A stretch of 16,406 nucleotides of DNA from JBDTOX01 sp039933015 (GTDB lineage Bacteria > Pseudomonadota > Gammaproteobacteria > Burkholderiales > Methylophilaceae): NCBI GenBank assembly GCA_039933015.1, contig JBDTOX010000105.1, positions 1 through 16,406 of the forward strand, read 5' to 3'. The translations under genes and the position numbers were made by a program. Below the pieces are notes generated by a model that searched no databases, was not told the DNA's origin, and saw only the letters and a program-made list of their open reading frames with translations. Below, in pieces: positions 7,849 to 14,239 of this stretch (the first letter of the stretch is position 1; each line of letters opens with the position of its first letter).

Positions 7849-8591
7849 TGTTTGCACTTTTTATGTTGGTTATTTTGGCGATTACCGGCTTGATCTGGTT
7901 GCTGGATAGCCTGTTCTGGCGCAAAAAGCGTGCAGCTGGCAGGACTGATCCAGTCTTGGTTGAATATTCCAAAAGCTTTTTCCCGGTGATACTGGTGGTG
8001 TTTCTGATACGCTCGTTTGTTGCCGAGCCGTTCAAGATCCCATCAGGTTCGATGATGCCTACCTTGCTTGCGGGTGACTTTATTCTGGTCAACAAATTTA
8101 CCTATGGTCTGCGCGTGCCTATTCTCAATAATACTTTCCTTGAGGTCGGCCATCCCCAGCGTGGCGATGTCTTTGTTTTCCACTATCCGCCTGACCCCTC
8201 GCTTGATTACATCAAGCGTGTAGTCGGACTGCCGGGCGACAAGATTGCTTATCGCGACAAGCAGCTCTACATTAATGGACAAAAGCTTGACGTGAGTTTT
8301 GCTGACGATTATCAATATGTGGCTTCCGGATTGAATATGGTGAACGCCAAGCGCTATAAGGAACAGCTGGGCGCGCATAAACATGATATTTTGATTGAAG
8401 ACAACAGCATCACCATAGACGGCGAAGTAGAAGTCCCTGCGGGCCATTATTTTGCAATGGGTGATAATCGCGATAACAGCAAAGATAGCCGGGTATGGGG
8501 TTTCGTGCCGGAGAACAATCTGGTAGGTAAAGCATTTTTCATCTGGTGGAATTTTGATAATTTCGGCAGAATTGGCAACTCGATCAATTAG
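7845..8591 (+). CDS. lepB: Signal peptidase I (LepB)
   Basis: LepB removes signal peptides from secreted proteins at the periplasmic face of the inner membrane; MucD, RseB and the protein at 12613 in this window are likely substrates. The 248-residue protein has two membrane segments (about 3-20 and 45-60) with a basic loop between (WRKKRA). The catalytic Ser69 is in FKIPSGSMMPTL and the general-base Lys124 in YIKRVVGLPGD. The conserved box GDNRDNSKDSRVWGFVP lies near the C-terminus. The first ATG (7845) overlaps the lepA stop. A second ATG follows at once (7848) and has slightly better spacing to GGAAG (7836-7840), so the protein may lack the first Met. The lepA-lepB pairing is conserved across proteobacteria. 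Confidence 0.96.
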   Translation: MMFALFMLVILAITGLIWLLDSLFWRKKRAAGRTDPVLVEYSKSFFPVILVVFLIRSFVAEPFKIPSGSMMPTLLAGDFILVNKFTYGLRVPILNNTFLEVGHPQRGDVFVFHYPPDPSLDYIKRVVGLPGDKIAYRDKQLYINGQKLDVSFADDYQYVASGLNMVNAKRYKEQLGAHKHDILIEDNSITIDGEVEVPAGHYFAMGDNRDNSKDSRVWGFVPENNLVGKAFFIWWNFDNFGRIGNSIN

Positions 8592-8602
8592 AGGGAGAGA
8601 GC

Positions 8603-8971
8603 ATGCATAAACAACGCGGTATAACTTTCATAGGCTTGGTTTTTGTTGTTGCTGCCATTGTGTTTGTAGCAGTGCTTGGCATGAAGCTTACACCCGCCTA
8701 TCTGGAATTCATGTCGGTGAAAAAAGTAATTGCCAAGATTGCACATGAGCCTTCGTTTGCAGAAATGAACAAAAAAGACATCGCGGACGAATTTGATAAA
8801 GGCGCATTGATCGATAACATCAAGGCGGTTCAAGGCCGTGATCTGGAAATTACAAAGCAGGGTTCCGGTAAACAAACCGTATCCGTTCAGTATCAGGTCG
8901 TAGTGCCATTGGTGGCAAACGTCAGTGCGCTGCTTGATTTTAATGCCTCTACAGATAGCAACGCTTCCTGA
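8603..8971 (+). CDS. DUF4845 family small membrane protein
   Basis: This 122-residue protein has a short basic N-terminus (MHKQRG) and one long hydrophobic helix (about residues 7-27, ITFIGLVFVVAAIVFVAVLG), then a soluble domain (LTPAYLEFMSVKKVIAKIAH, and later VSVQYQVVVPLVANVSALLD). The start resembles a type IV pilin N-terminus but lacks the glutamate five residues after the cleavage site, so true pilin processing is doubtful. A protein of this kind sits between lepB and rnc in many beta- and gammaproteobacteria (DUF4845); its function is unknown. GAGGGAGAG before the ATG is a strong ribosome-binding site. It lies 11 nt after lepB and 9 nt before rnc, so it is surely part of the operon. Confidence 0.85.
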   Translation: MHKQRGITFIGLVFVVAAIVFVAVLGMKLTPAYLEFMSVKKVIAKIAHEPSFAEMNKKDIADEFDKGALIDNIKAVQGRDLEITKQGSGKQTVSVQYQVVVPLVANVSALLDFNASTDSNAS

Positions 8972-8980
8972 ATAATCTGA

Positions 8981-9667
8981 ATGTCTCATAGTGGCCTGGC
9001 CAGGCAGATTGCCCACGATTTCCAGAATGAGTCGCTGCTCATTCAGGCGTTAACGCATCGCAGCTATGGCAGTACCAACAATGAGCGCCTGGAGTTTCTG
9101 GGTGACGGCGTGCTTAATTTTATCGTTGCCCATCAGCTTTACCAGCGTTATCCCAAATTGCCAGAAGGCGATCTGAGCCGTTTGCGCGCCTACCTCGTAA
9201 AAGAGCCTACACTTTGCGAAATTGCGCGTAACCTCAATATCGGTGACGCGCTGAAATTAGGCGAAGGTGAGCTAAAAAGCGGTGGTTGGCGCCGGCCTTC
9301 AGTGCTGGCAGACGCCTTGGAGGCTATTATCGGCGCAGTGTTTGTCGATGGCGGGTTTGCCGCCGCCGAAGCTTTGGTGGTCAGGCTTTATGCACCCTTG
9401 CTTGAAAATCTGGATCCCAAGTCCATCGGCAAGGACGCTAAATCATTGTTGCAAGAATACCTGCAAGGTCGCAAAGTGGATTTGCCGGAATATGTAGTGC
9501 TGGCAACTGAAGGCGAAGCGCATTGTCAGACTTTTCATGTCGAATGCTATATCCCGAAACTAAATATACGCACGCAAGGTGAAGGTGCCAGCCGGCGTGT
9601 GGCTGAACAGCAGGCGGCCCAGTTGGCATACGACAAGCTTGCTCATCAAAAGGTAATTCATGAATAG
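8981..9667 (+). CDS. rnc: Ribonuclease III
   Basis: RNase III cuts double-stranded RNA, processing rRNA precursors and structured mRNAs. The 228-residue protein has the catalytic domain with the signature NERLEFLGD (34-42). The metal ligands correspond to Glu38 and Asp42 there, and to Asp111 and Glu114 in LADALEAIIGAVFVDGG. A C-terminal double-stranded RNA-binding domain covers about 150-225 (DAKSLLQEYLQGRKVDLPEY to SRRVAEQQAAQLAYDKL). The residue after LGD is Gly instead of the common Ser; this position is not catalytic. The ATG follows the DUF4845 stop by 9 nt without an obvious Shine-Dalgarno, suggesting coupling. The 3' end overlaps era by 8 nt, the classic rnc-era arrangement. Confidence 0.97.
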   Translation: MSHSGLARQIAHDFQNESLLIQALTHRSYGSTNNERLEFLGDGVLNFIVAHQLYQRYPKLPEGDLSRLRAYLVKEPTLCEIARNLNIGDALKLGEGELKSGGWRRPSVLADALEAIIGAVFVDGGFAAAEALVVRLYAPLLENLDPKSIGKDAKSLLQEYLQGRKVDLPEYVVLATEGEAHCQTFHVECYIPKLNIRTQGEGASRRVAEQQAAQLAYDKLAHQKVIHE

Positions 9668-10550
9668 TGATAATGATTTCCGCTGCGGTACCGTAGCCAT
9701 TGTCGGGCGTCCCAATGTTGGTAAATCTACATTGCTCAACCACATCCTCGGTCTCAAGCTCAGCATTACCTCGCGTAAGGCGCAGACTACGCGCCACCGT
9801 TTGCTTGGTATACATACTACGGAAAATACGCAATATCTGTTTGTTGATACGCCCGGTTTTCAGCAAAAACATATCAATGCTTTGAACCGCAGCCTGAATA
9901 AAACCGTGACGCAAGTCCTGACTGAGGTTGATGTCGTATTGTTTATCATCGAACCCATGCATCTGGGTGAGGCCGACAGGCTGGTGCTTAAAATGCTGCC
10001 TAAAAATAAGCCGGTGTTATTGGTGGTCAATAAAGCCGATTTAATGGGGGACAAAGGTAATTTGCTACCCCTGATCCAGGATTTTGATACTGAATTTCCG
10101 TTCGCGGCGATTGTGCCGGTAAGCGCCAAAAAGAATCTTTATCTGGATGAACTGCTATCGACCATTCGGCAACACTTGCCGCTGCAAGCCGCTATGTACG
10201 GAGAAGACGAGCTTACAGACAAGAATGAACGTTTCCTGGCCGCTGAGCTGTTGCGCGAAAAAGTGTTCCGCTTTCTGGGAGATGAAATTCCCTACTCAGT
10301 CGCGGTAGAGATTGAGAAATTCGAGGTGGAAGGCAAGCTGCGTCGTATCCACGCTGCGATCATTGTCGATAAGGAAAGCCAAAAGCCCATGCTGATTGGC
10401 AAAGGCGGCGAAAAGCTCAAACAGATCTCCACCGAGGCACGGCAGGACATGGAAAAGCTGTTTGGCGGCAAGGTATGGCTGGAAACCTGGGTCAAGGTCA
10501 AGGGTGGCTGGGCCGATGACGAGCGCGCCCTCAAAAGCCTGGGCTACTAA
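9660..10550 (+). CDS. era: GTPase Era
   Basis: Era binds the 3' end of 16S rRNA and helps mature the 30S subunit, linking ribosome assembly to the cell cycle. The 296-residue protein carries G1 GRPNVGKS (16-23), the switch region TSRKAQTTRHR, G3 DTPG (63-66), G4 NKAD (124-127) and G5 VSAKK. The C-terminal KH domain has the loop MLIGKGGEKLKQI and the ending GGKVWLETWVKVKGGWADDE. Length is normal for the family. AGGT (9651-9654) precedes the ATG, which lies inside the rnc 3' end. A 133-nt gap follows before recO. It contains only a weak A/T inverted repeat (CTATTT/AAATAG) and no promoter or gene I can support. Confidence 0.97.
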   Translation: MNSDNDFRCGTVAIVGRPNVGKSTLLNHILGLKLSITSRKAQTTRHRLLGIHTTENTQYLFVDTPGFQQKHINALNRSLNKTVTQVLTEVDVVLFIIEPMHLGEADRLVLKMLPKNKPVLLVVNKADLMGDKGNLLPLIQDFDTEFPFAAIVPVSAKKNLYLDELLSTIRQHLPLQAAMYGEDELTDKNERFLAAELLREKVFRFLGDEIPYSVAVEIEKFEVEGKLRRIHAAIIVDKESQKPMLIGKGGEKLKQISTEARQDMEKLFGGKVWLETWVKVKGGWADDERALKSLGY

Positions 10551-10683
10551 TACTGTTTCTAAATCAAACGTGTACTTTGCTACCCTCACTCGCCATGCTA
10601 TCAGTACGGTCTTGGTGCGCGTGCCGTGATCATGTTCTATTTTTAAATAGCTGAAAATTGCTTATGGGCTGGAAAGCAGAACC

Positions 10684-11433
10684 ATGGCGATAGCCAATAA
10701 CCCGCGTCAGGCCAACATAGCCCGTCAAGATGGCCAGCCTGTCTATGTCCTGCATACCTATCCTTTCAAAGAAACCAGCCTGGTCGTAGAGCTGCTGACA
10801 CGCGATTTCGGTCGCATCGCAGCAGTAGCCAAAGGCGCTCGCCGTCCACGTTCAGCCATGCGCGGCATGCTGCAATCTTTTCAACCGTTGATATCCGCCT
10901 GGTCGGGCAAATCAGAACTGCGCAATCTGCATAGCCTGGAATGGGGCGAGGGTTTATTGCTATTGCAGGGCGAGGCATTGATGTGCGGCTTTTACCTCAA
11001 TGAATTGTTGCTGCGCTTACTGCCACGTGAAGATGCCCATGATGCCTTATTCGACTATTACGGACAAACACTACGCACCTTGGCGCAAGGCAAAGAGCAT
11101 GGCACAACGCTCAGGCGGTTTGAGCTTAAAATGCTTCAGGAAATGGGCTATGCCGTGCCACTTGAGTTTGATGAGCGGGAGTCTGCCATCGAAGCGGCGC
11201 GTACCTATTATTATGTGGCCGAGCGCGGCGCCTGCAATCCGCAAATGCAAGCTATACAGCGGAACGGAGTACAATTGGCGGGTAAAACCCTGCTGGATAT
11301 GGCGCAGGACGATTATTCCGATCTCCAGACCCAACAGCAGAGCAAGCAATTGATGCGCGTGCTGCTAGCGCATTATTTGGGTGATAAGCCCCTGCATACC
11401 AGACAACTACTTATAGACTTGCAAGCATTATGA
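10684..11433 (+). CDS. recO: DNA repair protein RecO
   Basis: RecO works with RecR (and RecF) to load RecA onto SSB-coated single-stranded DNA in gap repair. The 249-residue protein has the N-terminal OB-fold signature GQPVYVLHTYPFKETSLVVE followed by LLTRDFGRIAAVAKGARRPR, then a helical C-terminal domain (about 95-249, including FYLNELLLRLLPREDAHDAL and LRRFELKMLQEMGY). I see no four-cysteine zinc motif in the C-terminal half, which fits proteobacterial RecO. GGAAAG (10671-10676) precedes the ATG. The stop TGA overlaps the ATG of an 18-codon reading frame leading to pdxJ. era-recO-pdxJ order is conserved. Confidence 0.94.
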   Translation: MAIANNPRQANIARQDGQPVYVLHTYPFKETSLVVELLTRDFGRIAAVAKGARRPRSAMRGMLQSFQPLISAWSGKSELRNLHSLEWGEGLLLLQGEALMCGFYLNELLLRLLPREDAHDALFDYYGQTLRTLAQGKEHGTTLRRFELKMLQEMGYAVPLEFDERESAIEAARTYYYVAERGACNPQMQAIQRNGVQLAGKTLLDMAQDDYSDLQTQQQSKQLMRVLLAHYLGDKPLHTRQLLIDLQAL

Positions 11434-11486
11434 GAGGAACGCAAAACACTGTGCTAATCGCTCGTGGGTTGCATGATTTATTATGA
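11430..11486 (+). other. 18-codon reading frame bridging recO and pdxJ (possible coupling ORF)
   Basis: An ATG at 11430 overlaps the recO stop (ATGA). It opens 18 codons (MRGTQNTVLIARGLHDLL) and closes with TGA at 11484-11486, which in turn overlaps the pdxJ ATG (11483-11485) as ATGA. pdxJ has no good Shine-Dalgarno of its own, so ribosomes leaving recO could run through this frame and restart at pdxJ. AGAGGA (11433-11438) lies inside the frame and may instead serve the in-frame GTG at 11451. The peptide resembles nothing I know; the arrangement could be chance. Confidence 0.35.
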
Positions 11487-12214
11487 TTAAGCTGGGCATC
11501 AACATTGATCACGTCGCAACCATCCGCCAGGCGCGCGGCACACGCTATCCCAGCGTGGTGCAGGCGGCCTTGCGTGCGGAGCAATCCGGGGCGGATGGCA
11601 TCACTCTGCATCTGCGCGAAGACCGCCGTCATATTCAGGATGCAGATGTCTATGCGCTGCGCAGCCTGCTGCAAACCAAGATGAACCTGGAAATGGCCGT
11701 CACCGCTGAAATGATAGGCATTGCACTTGCAGTCATGCCGCAGGATGTCTGCTTCGTGCCGGAAAAGCGGGAAGAGCGTACGACGGAAGGCGGACTGGAC
11801 GTGCTGGAAAATTTTGCAGGCGTAAAGAATGCTTGTAAAAAATTGGGTGACGCAGGCATACGCGTTTCGCTGTTCATCGGGCCTGATTTCGAGCAGATTG
11901 ATGCGGCCAAGGCTGCTGGCGCTCCAGTTATTGAATTGCACACGGGTACTTATGCGGATGCCGAGCAGGAAGCTGAAAAACAGCATGAACTCAGGCGCAT
12001 CCAGCTAGCCATTGCTCATGGCGTCAGTATCGGTTTGGCTGTTAACGCCGGGCATGGCCTGCATTATCACAATGTGAAAGAGATCGCCGCCATCCCGGGC
12101 GTTGAAGAGCTCAATATCGGACATGCCATCATTGCGCATGCCCTGTTTGTAGGCTGGGACAATGCCGTGCGCGAAATGAAAGCGCTCATAATCGACGGCG
12201 CCTGTGGCCGCTAA
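11483..12214 (+). CDS. pdxJ: Pyridoxine 5'-phosphate synthase PdxJ
   Basis: PdxJ condenses 1-deoxy-D-xylulose 5-phosphate with 3-amino-2-oxopropyl phosphate to give pyridoxine 5'-phosphate in the DXP-dependent vitamin B6 pathway. The 243-residue TIM-barrel protein begins LGINIDHVATIRQARGT, the family hallmark. Residues matching the catalytic set are His43 (ITLHLREDRRH), Glu70 (KMNLEMAVT) and His191 (NAGHGLHYHN). Phosphate-binding segments near the C-terminus include ELNIGHAIIAHALFVG. The start lacks a clear Shine-Dalgarno and overlaps the stop of the small bridging frame. The 3' end is 4 nt before the acpS ATG, which fits the widespread pdxJ-acpS pairing. Confidence 0.97.
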   Translation: MIKLGINIDHVATIRQARGTRYPSVVQAALRAEQSGADGITLHLREDRRHIQDADVYALRSLLQTKMNLEMAVTAEMIGIALAVMPQDVCFVPEKREERTTEGGLDVLENFAGVKNACKKLGDAGIRVSLFIGPDFEQIDAAKAAGAPVIELHTGTYADAEQEAEKQHELRRIQLAIAHGVSIGLAVNAGHGLHYHNVKEIAAIPGVEELNIGHAIIAHALFVGWDNAVREMKALIIDGACGR

Positions 12215-12218
12215 TATA

Positions 12219-12608
12219 ATGATCTATGGCATAGGCACCGATATTGTTGAGGTCGCGCGCATTGAGCAATCCTTGCTGCGCTACGGGGAAGCTTTCGCCC
12301 AGCGTATTCTCAATGAACGCGAGTGGCTGGCCTATTCTCAATCCCAGACCCAGGCGCGCTTCCTTGCCAAGCGCTTTGCAGCCAAGGAGGCTTTTGCCAA
12401 AGCGTTAGGTACGGGCTTGCGTGCGCCTGCGACCTTTTCGAATATCGGCGTAACCCATGACGATCTCGGTAAACCGGTGTTCGATCTGGCGCCGGAGCTG
12501 CAAGAATTTCTGCATGAAAAGGGTATTTTTCAGCAGCATCTATCCATTAGCGATGAAAAAGCGCTAGCTGCGGCCTTCGTGGTGCTGGAAAAAAACGCGC
12601 AGGAATGA
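12219..12608 (+). CDS. acpS: Holo-[acyl-carrier-protein] synthase AcpS
   Basis: AcpS transfers the 4'-phosphopantetheine group from coenzyme A to a serine of acyl carrier protein, activating fatty-acid synthesis. The 129-residue protein has the two family signatures: GIGTDIVEVARIE with the metal ligand Asp8, and RFAAKEAFAKALGTG with Glu57. Length is typical (about 126). I chose ATG 12219 (MIYGIGTD) because family members begin there; the frame extends to GTG 12204, overlapping pdxJ. The next gene starts 4 nt after the stop, so cotranscription is likely. Confidence 0.95.
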   Translation: MIYGIGTDIVEVARIEQSLLRYGEAFAQRILNEREWLAYSQSQTQARFLAKRFAAKEAFAKALGTGLRAPATFSNIGVTHDDLGKPVFDLAPELQEFLHEKGIFQQHLSISDEKALAAAFVVLEKNAQE

Positions 12609-12612
12609 AGCT

Positions 12613-13296
12613 GTGAGGCGGCTATTATTGCTGGCTTGTCTGCTTGGCATCGCACCCGTACAAGCTGAGGAGTGGCAATTTCTCGGTTCCAGCCAGGCAG
12701 GTGAACATTATGTTGATCGCGATAGTTTGCAGTGGGGCGATGATCAATCTACTTTCAGCATAGTGACTAATGTTATTCAGCGTGATGCAAGCGCATGGCT
12801 CACGGTGATGAAAATTGATTGCCGTCTGAATAGCTTTGCCTATACCCACGGCATCAAGATGCATGATAAAAATGTTCTGTCCAAATTTGATACGCCGCGC
12901 CCGGCTGAGCCCATAAGCCCAGCATCTATGCCCGATCAGCTCAAGCAGCAGTATTGCGCTACGGGCAGCGATGCCAAAACTGCAGAGTGGGAATCCATAG
13001 GTAAAAGTAATATCGCCGAGGTGTATTTTGATCGCGCCTCCATCAAACTAAGCCAGGATGGCGTCCGTTTTGTGGCGGAGACCAAGGTGGTACCTCTGGA
13101 CCATCAGGCACCAACCTTCAGCACTATCGTGTTCAATTGTAGCGATAAAACTTTTACTTTGCTCAAGTTAAGTAAATTGAACAATGGCAAGATGGAAAAT
13201 ATTTTCGATAAACCTCAGCCGCCAGCACCTATCAGCAAGACCGCGACGCTGGATAAGCTGGCAGGTAAATTTTGTGCAAACCCCGTTGAAAGATAG
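12613..13296 (+). CDS. Secreted protein with two tandem surface-adhesin-E-like domains
   Basis: The 227-residue product starts at GTG 12613, preceded by AGGA (12601-12604), with a signal peptide (MRRLLLLACLLGIAPVQA, cleavage before Glu19). The mature part is an internal duplication. Repeat 1 (about 21-115) and repeat 2 (about 126-221) each show W-x2-(L/I)-G, Y-(V/F)-D-R-x-S, a Cys, F-D-x-P-(R/Q)-P-x-x-P-I-S, and a closing Y/F-C-A. The two cysteines in each copy are exactly 45 residues apart (C70/C115 and C176/C221), suggesting one disulfide per domain. The W...YxDRxS opening resembles the surface-adhesin protein E family, a common small periplasmic or surface domain of proteobacteria whose role is mostly unknown. 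Function cannot be told; the acpS and tcdA neighbours give no clue beyond probable cotranscription. Confidence 0.75.
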   Translation: MRRLLLLACLLGIAPVQAEEWQFLGSSQAGEHYVDRDSLQWGDDQSTFSIVTNVIQRDASAWLTVMKIDCRLNSFAYTHGIKMHDKNVLSKFDTPRPAEPISPASMPDQLKQQYCATGSDAKTAEWESIGKSNIAEVYFDRASIKLSQDGVRFVAETKVVPLDHQAPTFSTIVFNCSDKTFTLLKLSKLNNGKMENIFDKPQPPAPISKTATLDKLAGKFCANPVER

Positions 13297-13308
13297 CCTG
13301 CCGGCTTG

Positions 13309-14118
13309 ATGATGGAAATAAACACCCTGTCCTCAATGGAGGCAATCGATCTCGAGCGCCGTTTCGGCGGTGTGCGCCGCTTGTACGGCGAAGCTGCTTT
13401 GGCGCGCTTCAAGGCGGCTCATGTCTGTGTCATCGGTATTGGCGGTGTTGGTTCCTGGGCGGCGGAGGCGCTGGCACGCAACGCGATTGGCCGTATTACG
13501 CTGCTTGACCTCGACAATATTGCCGAATCCAACGTTAACCGGCAATTACATGCCCTGGATGGCGAATTCGGTAAGGCCAAGGTCACTGCCATGGCTGAAC
13601 GCATACGTGCAATTAATCCGCATTGCCAGGTACATGAGATCGAGGATTTTGTCACAGTCGATAATGTGGCAACGATGATGGCAGGCGGTTTCGACGCCGT
13701 GCTGGATGCCATCGATGATGCGCGCGCCAAGGTCGCGCTGGCCGCCCATTGTCGGCGCCACAAGTTGCCACTGGTCATGACTGGTGGAGCCGGTGGACGG
13801 CTCGACCCTACGCGAATCAGAACTGCTGACCTGGCCCATGTTGCAGGTGACCGCTTGCTGGCCAAAGTGCGTAATAGCCTGAGGCGCGATCATGGTTTTC
13901 CGCGAGCCTCAGGCAATGCCAAAAAAGCCTCGGCCAGATTCGGCATTCCCTGTATCTGTTCCGACGAGCCGGTGATTCGCCCGGATGCTGCTTGTGATAT
14001 GGAAAACGAAAGCCTGTCTGGCCTCAACTGTGCGGGCTATGGCTCCACGGTCTGTGTTACTGCACCATTTGGTATGGCCGCCGCCGCAGTGCTGCTGAAT
14101 CTCCTACTTAAACCTTAG
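13309..14118 (+). CDS. tcdA: tRNA threonylcarbamoyladenosine dehydratase TcdA (CsdL), ThiF/E1-like
   Basis: TcdA uses ATP to convert t6A37 to cyclic t6A in ANN-decoding tRNAs. The 269-residue protein (E. coli about 268) begins with the family's RRFGGVRRLYGEAALARF. It has the E1-like nucleotide motif GIGGVGS (43-49), the acidic stretch LLDLDNIAESNVNRQ with the Asp and Asn-Arg-Gln residues that contact ATP, and a C-terminal GYGSTVCVTAPFGMAAA segment. This N-terminus and the lack of a CxxC zinc pair favour TcdA over ThiF/MoeB. Start choice is uncertain: TTG 13306, ATG 13309, ATG 13312 and ATG 13336 are all in frame and none has a good ribosome-binding site. It lies 12 nt after the secreted-protein gene. 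Confidence 0.92.
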   Translation: MMEINTLSSMEAIDLERRFGGVRRLYGEAALARFKAAHVCVIGIGGVGSWAAEALARNAIGRITLLDLDNIAESNVNRQLHALDGEFGKAKVTAMAERIRAINPHCQVHEIEDFVTVDNVATMMAGGFDAVLDAIDDARAKVALAAHCRRHKLPLVMTGGAGGRLDPTRIRTADLAHVAGDRLLAKVRNSLRRDHGFPRASGNAKKASARFGIPCICSDEPVIRPDAACDMENESLSGLNCAGYGSTVCVTAPFGMAAAAVLLNLLLKP

Positions 14119-14133
14119 TTCCAGGGAGGTATT

Positions 14134-14152
14134 TTGCGAACAAGCTTCGCAA
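14134..14152. repeat. 7-bp inverted repeat downstream of tcdA
   Basis: TTGCGAA (14134-14140) and TTCGCAA (14146-14152) form perfect arms around a 5-nt loop, 15 nt after the tcdA stop. It may end tcdA transcription or bind a regulator of htpG. The U-run expected of an intrinsic terminator is poor (GAATTTCC follows), so its role is open. Confidence 0.4.
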
Positions 14153-14173
14153 GAATTTCCATTTGAATTTGCC

Positions 14174-14200
14174 CTTGAATTTTTGGCTGACACCCCCAAT
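14174..14200 (+). promoter_or_regulatory. Sigma-32 (RpoH) heat-shock promoter of htpG
   Basis: CTTGAAT (14174-14180), a 13-nt spacer, then CCCCAAT (14194-14200) closely fit the known sigma-32 pattern CTTGAAA, 13-17 nt, CCCCATnT. The expected start of transcription is near 14208, about 32 nt before the htpG ATG. htpG is a classic member of the RpoH regulon, so motif and gene agree. No CIRCE or ROSE-like element is apparent. Confidence 0.72.
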
Positions 14201-14239
14201 TAACCCCTATTCTAAACAACCAGCTTGAGAGCTAAAACA

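Noticed and set aside
9080..9106. Ser to Gly change after LGD in the RNase III signature
   Set aside because: This position is not a catalytic residue and Gly occurs in other family members; all metal-binding acidic residues are present.
9438..9962. Minus-strand 174-codon frame across rnc and era
   Set aside because: It lies wholly antisense to two clear genes with conserved motifs, and has no ribosome-binding site or recognisable domain.
10551..10683. Possible promoter (TTGGTG, 17 nt, TTCTAT) between era and recO
   Set aside because: Only three of six bases match in each box. The gap also lacks a convincing hairpin or small gene.
11411..11986. Minus-strand 191-codon frame antisense to pdxJ
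   Set aside because: Long only because of codon bias in pdxJ; no motif, and the plus strand is certain.
13419..13865. Minus-strand 148-codon serine/alanine-rich frame antisense to tcdA
   Set aside because: The Ser/Ala-rich composition is typical of a shadow of GC-biased codons; tcdA on the plus strand has clear family motifs.
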